DNA of 64,000 nucleotides from Bartonella apihabitans (GTDB taxonomy: Bacteria > Pseudomonadota > Alphaproteobacteria > Rhizobiales > Rhizobiaceae). Positions 57,834 to 64,000 of this stretch are shown here, in pieces. A program made the translations under genes and the position numbers. The DNA lies in contig NZ_CP132387.1 of NCBI RefSeq assembly GCF_030758755.1, positions 2,347,001-2,411,000 on the forward strand, in the 5' to 3' direction. The number at the start of each line of letters is the position of its first letter. Position 1 is the first letter of the stretch. The notes beneath the pieces are model-generated. The model saw only the letters and a list, made by a program, of their open reading frames with translations. It was not told the DNA's origin and made no database searches.

Positions 57834-60782
57834 ATGCAAAAAAATGATCACCTTTTTCTCGTTGACGGTTCAAGTTATATCTTTCGCGCCTATCATGCCT
57901 TGCCGCCATTAACACGGAAAAAAGACGGTTTGCCGGTTGGCGCGCTGGCCGGTTTTTGCAATATGCTCTGGAAATTGCTGTGCGATGCGCGTGATACTGC
58001 AGTTGGCGTCGTGCCAACGCATTTTGCGGTCATTTTTGATTATTCGTCGGAAACATTCCGTAAAAAGATATATCCCGAATATAAAGCGAACCGCCCTACT
58101 CCACCCGACGATCTTATTCCCCAATTCAGCCTTATCAGGCAGGCAACCCGCGCTTTCAACCTGCCATGCATTGAAAAAGAAGGTTATGAGGCAGACGACA
58201 TTATTGCAACTTATGCGTCCGAGGCCACCCGAAGTGGTGCGAAAACGACAATCATTTCTTCCGACAAAGACCTCATGCAACTCGTCAATCAACAGGTCGG
58301 GATGTATGACGGCATGAAAGACCGACCGATCGGCATTAAAGAAGTGATCGAAAAATGGGGCGTTCCGCCGGAAAAGATGATTGATTTGCAATCGCTTACC
58401 GGTGATTCGACTGATAATGTTCCAGGTGTGCCGGGTATTGGCCCGAAAACAGCAGCCCAACTTCTTGACGAATTCGGCGATCTCGATACGCTTTTGGCTC
58501 ATGCCGGTGACATCAAACAACAAAAACGTCGTGAAAATATTATCGAATTTGCCGATCAGGCAAGATTGGCGCGTCAGCTTGTAACATTAAAAACCGATGT
58601 TCCGCTTGAAACCGGTCTTGACGGCCTCCTGTTGGAGCCAACCGACGGGCCGCGCCTTATCGGCTTTTTGAAAGCAATGGAATTCAATTCTTTGACGCGC
58701 CGTGTTGCAGAAGCAACCAATTGTGATGCAGCTTTGATCGAGCCGGTGGAGCTTGATGTCGAATGGGGCAAGAGTGCCCATGGGCCTGATCTTGAAGCGG
58801 GTTCCGATGTCGGCGGAGCGCCGGACGTGAATAACAATGGTCAACAAGAACAAAAAAGCGGCTCTGACGAAGCACAAGAAAACACCCCGCAGCTTCTTGC
58901 AGAAAAACGTAAAAAAGAAGCACTTACAGAAAAAATAGATACGACTGCTTATCACACCATAACCGACGAAGCCGAACTGAAACAATGGCTTGATCGGGCG
59001 CTGGACCAAGGGTTTTTTGCATTTGATACCGAAACGACCTCGCTTGACCCGATGCAAGCGGAACTTGTCGGCTTTTCTATAGGTCTTAAGCCCGGTGAAG
59101 CGGCTTATGTGCCACTTAACCATGTCGATGGTAGCAATGATTTGCTGGGCGGCGGACGCCTGAAGGGACAAATTGATACCCAAAAAGCCGTCGCTTTATT
59201 GAAGCCGGTCTTGGAAAATCCTGCAATTTTAAAAATTGCGCAAAATATGAAATATGATTGGCTGGTGATGCGGCAATATCATGTCACAATCCGGTCTTTC
59301 GACGATACCATGTTGCTTTCCTATGTTCTCGATGCCGGAAATTTAACCCATGGAATGGATGCACTTTCCGAGCGCTGGTTGGGCCATAAGCCGATTACAT
59401 TCAAAGAGGTTGCCGGAAGTGGAAAAACGGCAACCGGTTTTGCTGCTGTCGATTTGAAACGGGCAACACAATATGCGGCTGAAGACGCCGATGTTACGTT
59501 GCGACTTTGGCGGGTTTTAAAACCCCAAATTGTCGCCCGCGGTGTTACCCGCGTTTATGAGCGTCTGGAGCGGCCTTTGGTGACAGTTCTTGCCCGCATG
59601 GAAGAACGTGGTGTTCTGGTTGACCGGCAATTATTGTCACGATTATCCGGCGAGCTTGCCCAGTCGGCAGCAGCATTGGAAGATGAAATCTATCAACTGG
59701 CCGGAGAAAAGTTCAATATCGGTTCGCCCAAGCAATTGGGAGAAATTTTATTCGGCAAAATGGGCTTGCCCGGCGGCTCGAAAACCAAAACCGGCCAATG
59801 GTCGACATCGGCTCAGGTTCTTGAAGATCTGGCAGCCGAGGGGCATGAATTACCCCGCAAGATTGTTGATTGGCGCCAGCTCACAAAATTGAAATCGACT
59901 TATACTGATGCACTCCCGAATTATATTTTACCTCAAACGGGGCGCGTTCATACGAATTATTCAATGGCGGCAACGTCAACCGGACGGCTTGCCTCGTCAG
60001 ACCCGAATTTGCAAAATATTCCGGTTCGCACACCGGAGGGAAGAAAAATCCGTGCGGCTTTTATAGCCGGTCCCGGAAATTTGCTACTGTCTGCCGATTA
60101 CAGCCAGATTGAACTGCGTGTTCTTGCCCATGTCGCCGATATCAAAGCTTTGAAAAAAGCATTTGCAGACGGTCTTGATATTCATGCAATGACAGCATCG
60201 GAAATGTTCGGGGTGCTGATCGAGGGTATGCCACCGGAAGTTCGTCGCCGTGCCAAAGCGATCAATTTCGGTATTATCTATGGCATTTCCGCTTTCGGAC
60301 TTGCCAATCAATTGTCGATTCCGCGCGAGGAAGCAGCGCAATATATCCGCACCTATTTTGAACGTTTTCCCGGCATTAAAGACTATATGGAAAAGACAAA
60401 AGCTTTTGCGCATGAGCATGGTTTTGTCGAGACAATTTTCGGACGGCGTGCACATTATCCGGATATCAATTCCAAAAGCGCACAAGTTCGGGCTTTCAAC
60501 GAGAGAGCTGCAATCAACGCACCGATTCAGGGTGCCGCTGCCGATATTATCCGCCGTGCAATGATAAAAATGGATGACGCGCTGAAGGAAGCCGGCTTAT
60601 CGGCAAAAATGTTGTTGCAGGTTCATGATGAACTGATTTTCGAATTGCCTGAAAACGAAGTTGAAAAAACCACCGCACTTGTAAAAAATGTGATGGAGAA
60701 TGCGACAATGCCGGCACTATCCTTATCTGTGCCACTTAAAGTTGATGCGCGCGCTGCTAAAAATTGGGATGAAGCCCATTAA
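57834..60782 (+). CDS. polA: DNA polymerase I
   Basis: 982 residues from the ATG at 57834, chosen because AGGA lies 8-11 bases upstream; an ATG five codons earlier is possible. Domains: 5'-3' exonuclease (about 1-290; LVDGSSYIFRAYHAL, GYEADDIIATYA), a ~100-residue acidic linker, an apparently active 3'-5' exonuclease (FAFDTETTSLDPMQ with Asp and Glu), and the polymerase with motif A SADYSQIELRVLAHV, motif B RRAKAINFGIIYG and motif C QVHDELIFE. Acts in Okazaki fragment processing and repair. Confidence 0.96.
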   Translation: MQKNDHLFLVDGSSYIFRAYHALPPLTRKKDGLPVGALAGFCNMLWKLLCDARDTAVGVVPTHFAVIFDYSSETFRKKIYPEYKANRPTPPDDLIPQFSLIRQATRAFNLPCIEKEGYEADDIIATYASEATRSGAKTTIISSDKDLMQLVNQQVGMYDGMKDRPIGIKEVIEKWGVPPEKMIDLQSLTGDSTDNVPGVPGIGPKTAAQLLDEFGDLDTLLAHAGDIKQQKRRENIIEFADQARLARQLVTLKTDVPLETGLDGLLLEPTDGPRLIGFLKAMEFNSLTRRVAEATNCDAALIEPVELDVEWGKSAHGPDLEAGSDVGGAPDVNNNGQQEQKSGSDEAQENTPQLLAEKRKKEALTEKIDTTAYHTITDEAELKQWLDRALDQGFFAFDTETTSLDPMQAELVGFSIGLKPGEAAYVPLNHVDGSNDLLGGGRLKGQIDTQKAVALLKPVLENPAILKIAQNMKYDWLVMRQYHVTIRSFDDTMLLSYVLDAGNLTHGMDALSERWLGHKPITFKEVAGSGKTATGFAAVDLKRATQYAAEDADVTLRLWRVLKPQIVARGVTRVYERLERPLVTVLARMEERGVLVDRQLLSRLSGELAQSAAALEDEIYQLAGEKFNIGSPKQLGEILFGKMGLPGGSKTKTGQWSTSAQVLEDLAAEGHELPRKIVDWRQLTKLKSTYTDALPNYILPQTGRVHTNYSMAATSTGRLASSDPNLQNIPVRTPEGRKIRAAFIAGPGNLLLSADYSQIELRVLAHVADIKALKKAFADGLDIHAMTASEMFGVLIEGMPPEVRRRAKAINFGIIYGISAFGLANQLSIPREEAAQYIRTYFERFPGIKDYMEKTKAFAHEHGFVETIFGRRAHYPDINSKSAQVRAFNERAAINAPIQGAAADIIRRAMIKMDDALKEAGLSAKMLLQVHDELIFELPENEVEKTTALVKNVMENATMPALSLSVPLKVDARAAKNWDEAH

Positions 60783-60869
60783 AAAGAGCCATATTGAAAG
60801 TATTATTCTGCTTGTTTTGACTTGAAAACCGGCTGATTCTGCACTTGAAATAGAAAATAATGCTCCATA

Positions 60870-60899
60870 TTGCTCCCTATTACTTTGAGTAGGGAGCAA
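60870..60899 (+). promoter_or_regulatory. Hairpin enclosing the ribosome-binding site of a small gene
   Basis: Perfect 10-bp arms TTGCTCCCTA / TAGGGAGCAA with a 10-base loop. The right arm contains AGGGAG, the only Shine-Dalgarno sequence for the ATG at 60904, so folding would block translation. A second partial left arm (TGCTCCATA) lies just upstream. Confidence 0.55.
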
Positions 60900-60903
60900 T
60901 TTG

Positions 60904-61056
60904 ATGAACCGGAATTTCCTTTTTCTTATTATTGGCGTTCTTATCGTTGTTGTTGCAGGTTTGGGTTATAAATTTTACCAACAGAAACAACAGCAAAAAC
61001 CCTCAGGCATCGAAATGACAATCGATAAAAATGGTGTTTCGGTCGACCGTCACTAG
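60904..61056 (+). CDS. Small single-span membrane protein
   Basis: 50-residue protein: a single hydrophobic helix (FLFLIIGVLIVVVAGLGYKF), a Gln/Lys-rich stretch, then GIEMTIDKNGVSVDRH. The last part resembles short Rhizobiales membrane proteins ending in an IDIxIDKNGISI-type tail, as I recall them. AGGGAG at 60891-60896 is well spaced from the ATG. Reading frame and ribosome-binding site support a real gene; function unknown. Confidence 0.65.
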   Translation: MNRNFLFLIIGVLIVVVAGLGYKFYQQKQQQKPSGIEMTIDKNGVSVDRH

Positions 61057-61148
61057 TGTTCCGATAAAACAATATTTAGAGAATGATAACAGCTAAAGGT
61101 GACGTGTTTTTCAATCGTCATTAATCTTATATTTGCATCGTTGTTCAC

Positions 61149-61206
61149 GTCCCGATCCGGTCAAGATATAATCCCGATCGGGATATAATATAGTTCAATC
61201 GGGTTA
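61149..61206. promoter_or_regulatory. Cluster of CCCGAT half-sites with a perfect palindrome
   Basis: The 14-bp perfect palindrome ATCCCGATCGGGAT (61171-61184) is flanked by TCCCGATC on the left (61150) and ATCGGGTT on the right (61198). It lies about 140 bp upstream of the next membrane-protein gene, as an operator for a dimeric regulator would. The regulator is not identified. Confidence 0.45.
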
Positions 61207-61325
61207 ACGATACTATTCTCAAAAAAAGAGGAGTATGGTATCTAAAAAAGCTTTTTGAAAAGGCGGAATTATTGACAGAAATTTGGTAATTACTCGAACA
61301 GCAATTTAGGGAAGAAGTAATAGAA

Positions 61326-61904
61326 ATGTTAAGTTACATTTTTTCTATTAAGGGTTTTGTTCTTTCACTGGATGGACTTCTACTTTCGTTCCTGATTGGT
61401 GCTGTGCTTGCCTATTTTACCAATATCAGTTTGAAGACGCTTTATCGCATTCCCTATATGTTCATGCTTGCCGTTGCGTTTTTGGGCTATGTTTTATTAA
61501 CTTATGCAATCAATTTGCTAGTGTTCAGATTAATTGGCACATTGCCACTGACATTTCTGACTTTGCTCGCAGCTATCCCGCCATTTTTGTTCGGTTATAT
61601 CGCCATGTACCTTTCTGTTTCCCGTGCGCGGGACGGATTCGGTAAAAAAGGCGCTGCCTGGCTTCTGGTCATACCACTTCTCAATCTTGGCTTATTCATT
61701 GTCACGCTTGATGATGATCCGGAAGATAAGGAAGAAAAGCCGATCAACCGGAACCCGATTGAAACACCGGCTTTTATGAATGGTGCAACCGGTGTTATCG
61801 CCGCAACAATTCTTTTCACATTGAGTTTCACTGGCGGAATGATGTTGGTGACTTATCCGAGCATCTACCGAATTCCGGAACTACTGTACATGGGAACCCG
61901 CTAA
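61326..61904 (+). CDS. Hypothetical multi-span membrane protein
   Basis: 192 residues with five to six hydrophobic segments (for example SLDGLLLSFLIGAVLAYF and FMLAVAFLGYVLLTYAINLL) and one acidic cytoplasmic loop (DDDPEDKEEKPINRNP) near residues 127-143. No family motif recognised. The upstream region has a repeated palindromic element that may control it. Confidence 0.6.
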   Translation: MLSYIFSIKGFVLSLDGLLLSFLIGAVLAYFTNISLKTLYRIPYMFMLAVAFLGYVLLTYAINLLVFRLIGTLPLTFLTLLAAIPPFLFGYIAMYLSVSRARDGFGKKGAAWLLVIPLLNLGLFIVTLDDDPEDKEEKPINRNPIETPAFMNGATGVIAATILFTLSFTGGMMLVTYPSIYRIPELLYMGTR

Positions 61905-61951
61905 CGGACTGATGTTTTTGGGTCAATGTACCAAAGGGCAGAATCGTTTTA

Positions 61952-62149
61952 TCAGTGTTTCAAAGGGCAGCTTGACAGGCCGAATATTTTGTAAAGCGGG
62001 CAAAAACCGATAATTGCGGTGAGAAGTGGTATAAGTCCGATCAAGCCAAACCAGCGCGCGCCACTATCAAGAAAGAAAATAAGAGAAAGTAGAACAATAC
62101 CGATGATGATACGGATAATGCGATCAACGCTACCAAGATTTTGTGTCAT
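61952..62149 (-). CDS. YgaP-like transmembrane domain protein (DUF2892)
   Basis: 65-residue protein with two membrane spans. MTQNLGSVDRIIRIIIGI and LLTAIIGFCPLYKIFGLSSC are characteristic of the DUF2892/YgaP membrane domain, including the conserved cysteines in GFCPLY and SSC. Such domains accompany rhodaneses in other bacteria; here it is free-standing. Convergent with the preceding gene. Confidence 0.85.
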   Translation of the reverse strand: MTQNLGSVDRIIRIIIGIVLLSLIFFLDSGARWFGLIGLIPLLTAIIGFCPLYKIFGLSSCPLKH

Positions 62150-62371
62150 CTAAGAAGCCTTTCCAATTTAGTTCTTTTGTAGATTTAGGCTTGCGGATTG
62201 GAAAAAACAATCCTTCAGCCGGTAATTTGGGGCCTTTCACCTTGGCACTTGGGATGAAACGCGTTTGGTTATCATTATCGGTATTTTTTTGTTTTGCAGG
62301 AATGTATTAACGACGTAACTTGCCGGATTTGGCCGGATTTGGAGACGACAAAAAGGCTATGCTAAGACAAT

Positions 62372-62403
62372 AAAAAGCTCCGGAAAATTCATTCCGGAGC
62401 TTT
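62372..62403 (-). terminator. Rho-independent terminator of argG
   Basis: Perfect 12-bp arms AAAGCTCCGGAA / TTCCGGAGCTTT with a 6-base loop and a following TTTTTATT on the minus strand, 23 bases after the argG stop. Confidence 0.85.
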
Positions 62404-62426
62404 GGTAAAATCATAAATAAAAATGC

Positions 62427-63647
62427 TTATTTGCGGTCGCGCGCAGCAAGAGTGCGAAGACGCAAAGCATTCAATTTGATGAAGCCGGCAGCATCTTTCT
62501 GGTTATAGGCACCGTGGTCATCTTCAAATGTAACAAGCGAACTCGAATAAAGCGATTTGTCACTCTTGCGACCTTCAATAATGACATTGCCCTTATAGAG
62601 TTTCAGCTTGACTTCCCCTTCAACATTTTCTTGCGACAGATCTATTGCTGCCTGCAACATTTTGCGTTCCGGAGAGAACCAGAAACCGTTGTAAATCAAC
62701 TCGGCATAACGCGGCATCAACTCGTCTTTCAGATGAGCGGCACCGCGATCAAGTGTGATCGATTCAATTGCGCGGTGGGCTGCAAGTAAAATTGTACCAC
62801 CGGGGGTTTCATAGACACCACGTGATTTCATACCGACAAAGCGGTTTTCAACCAGATCGACACGACCGATTCCGTTATCGTGACCATATTTATTGAGTTC
62901 GGTCAGCAATGTTGCCGGCGACATTTGTTTGCCATTGATTGAAACAGCGTCACCTTTCTTGAAGCCGATGGTGATAATTGTCGGTTTATCAGGTGCATTT
63001 TCAGGCGAGACAGTGCGCAAATGCACATATTCGGGAGCCGGAAGTGACGGGTCTTCCAACACTTTGCCCTCTGAAGACGAGTGAAGCAAATTCGCGTCGA
63101 CCGAAAACGGTGCTTCGCCCTGTTTATCTTTCGTCACTGGAATCTGGTGTTTCTGGGCAAAATCCAGAAGTTCTGTACGGCTCTTGAAATTCCAGTCACG
63201 CCATGGCGCAATGATCTTGATATCGGGGTTCAAAGCATAAGCTGAGAGTTCGAAACGAACCTGATCATTGCCTTTACCGGTGGCGCCATGAGCAATCGCA
63301 TCTGCACCGGTTTTTTTGGCAATCTCGATCAGATGTTTTGAAATGAGCGGGCGGGCAATTGATGTTCCAAGAAGGTAGACACCTTCATAAACTGCGTTGG
63401 CGCGAAACATCGGAAATACGAAATCGCGAACAAATTCTTCGCGCAGATCTTCCATAAAAATCTGTTTGGCACCGAGCATTTCGGCTTTGCGGCGTGCCGG
63501 CTCAAGCTCTTCGCCCTGCCCCAGATCGGCTGTGAATGTGATAACTTCAGCACCGAGTTCGGTTTGCAACCATTTCAATATGATTGAAGTATCAAGGCCG
63601 CCTGAATAGGCCAGTACAACTTTTTTAACGTCTTTCCACTTTTCCAT
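62427..63647 (-). CDS. argG: Argininosuccinate synthase
   Basis: ATP-dependent condensation of citrulline and aspartate in arginine synthesis. 406 residues from [21 protein letters not shown]; a longer reading upstream to 63734 adds a non-family N-terminus and is not used. P-loop [24 protein letters not shown] and [20 protein letters not shown] are diagnostic. Monocistronic, with a strong terminator. Confidence 0.96.
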   Translation of the reverse strand: MEKWKDVKKVVLAYSGGLDTSIILKWLQTELGAEVITFTADLGQGEELEPARRKAEMLGAKQIFMEDLREEFVRDFVFPMFRANAVYEGVYLLGTSIARPLISKHLIEIAKKTGADAIAHGATGKGNDQVRFELSAYALNPDIKIIAPWRDWNFKSRTELLDFAQKHQIPVTKDKQGEAPFSVDANLLHSSSEGKVLEDPSLPAPEYVHLRTVSPENAPDKPTIITIGFKKGDAVSINGKQMSPATLLTELNKYGHDNGIGRVDLVENRFVGMKSRGVYETPGGTILLAAHRAIESITLDRGAAHLKDELMPRYAELIYNGFWFSPERKMLQAAIDLSQENVEGEVKLKLYKGNVIIEGRKSDKSLYSSSLVTFEDDHGAYNQKDAAGFIKLNALRLRTLAARDRK

Positions 63648-63825
63648 TTTTTCTGTCCGATAATTAATGGCCCCAATTGATTGACCCGATTGAATTGATA
63701 TGAGCTGTTTTATCAGGAGATAGCAACCATGCAAGCAATCAAAAATTTTTTCTTACATAAAACTTATAAAAACAGATTGAAATGGTTTGATAAAACAATA
63801 AGACAAAGATGATTAACGAGAGATC

Positions 63826-64000
63826 ATGATCATGTCTTTCTTGCCAGACGCCCATGTGTTTTTGGAATTTGCCGGTGCAGCAATCATTTTGACACTCATT
63901 CCGGGGCCTGATATGGCGCTTTTTGTTGGCCGCGCCATATCGCAGGGAAAAGCGGCTGGCCTTGCCTGTATTGCCGGTTGTACAACCGGCATTATCATTC
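63826..64000 (+). CDS. LysE family translocator (3' end outside window)
   Basis: N-terminal 58 codons of an amino-acid exporter-type membrane protein: hydrophobic AGAAIILTLIPGPDMALFVGR with the LysE/RhtB PGPD motif, then QGKAAGLACIAGCTTG. Start could be the ATG at 63826 or at 63832. Divergent from argG across about 180 bp. Rest lies beyond the window. Confidence 0.8.
   Translation, partial: MIMSFLPDAHVFLEFAGAAIILTLIPGPDMALFVGRAISQGKAAGLACIAGCTTGIII

Overview
The window reads as the origin-proximal part of an alphaproteobacterial chromosome of the order Rhizobiales, most likely a Bartonella-like lineage (inference, not a database match). The evidence is the gene order parB-parA-rsmG-mnmG-mnmE-rho-hemJ-hemE / ppsR-maf-aroE-coaE-dnaQ-polA, the metX-metW / hisC-tyrC and sucAB-sucCD-mdh blocks typical of Rhizobiales, a fused MrpAB antiporter, a clear orthologue of the Brucella lipoprotein Omp19, and a moderately AT-rich composition. 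The gene set (molybdate uptake, Mrp antiporter, methionine and aromatic amino acid synthesis, carboxyspermidine-type polyamine route) is richer than in the strongly reduced blood-borne bartonellae and would suit an insect-gut or free-living relative.

Layout. 0-2.6 kb: an ABC importer of the TrpXYZ type running into holA. 3.7-5.7 kb: class IV aminotransferase and GhrA-like dehydrogenase, divergent. 5.8-9.2 kb: modE-modABC with a ModE operator at its head. 9.1-14.1 kb: metX-metW-phosphotransferase, divergent from hisC-tyrC. 14.4-20.5 kb: mrpABCDEFG on the minus strand. 20.7-24.9 kb: BA14K-type protein, two-gene polyamine operon, TraB/GumN protein. 25.3-36.8 kb: minus-strand TCA block lpdA, LysE and MAPEG genes, sucB, sucA, sucD, sucC, mdh, zapE. 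36.9-43.3 kb: omp19, then dapF-mtaB-ftsY-yciB and gloB. 43.8-52.9 kb: partition/tRNA-modification/Rho/haem block on the minus strand with six parS-like sites. 52.9-53.3 kb: probable oriC. 53.3-60.8 kb: ppsR-maf-aroE-coaE-dnaQ, an sRNA locus, polA. 60.8-64 kb: small membrane proteins, argG, and the start of a LysE-type gene.

Replication control is concentrated here. The hemE-ppsR gap holds four GANTC (CcrM) sites in 27 bp, a perfect TTAA-N7-TTAA CtrA box and a perfect DnaA box, with further DnaA boxes beyond; parS sites lie about 1.1-7 kb away on the hemE side. A three-hairpin minus-strand sRNA with two anti-Shine-Dalgarno loops sits just upstream of polA.

The strangest feature is that twelve genes have interrupted reading frames (modB, phosphotransferase, metX, hisC, tyrC, sucB, sucA start, sucD, gloB, mnmG, rho, hemE), many of them essential. 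In at least nine the break falls exactly where the family has Gly-Pro, encoded GGNCCN, and by eye the hexamer GGGCCC does not occur anywhere in the window although GGGCCA, GGGCCG and GGGCCT do. I read this as systematic corruption of GGGCCC sites in the data (for example base-calling at a modified motif), not gene decay. These genes are annotated over their full span with the break noted.
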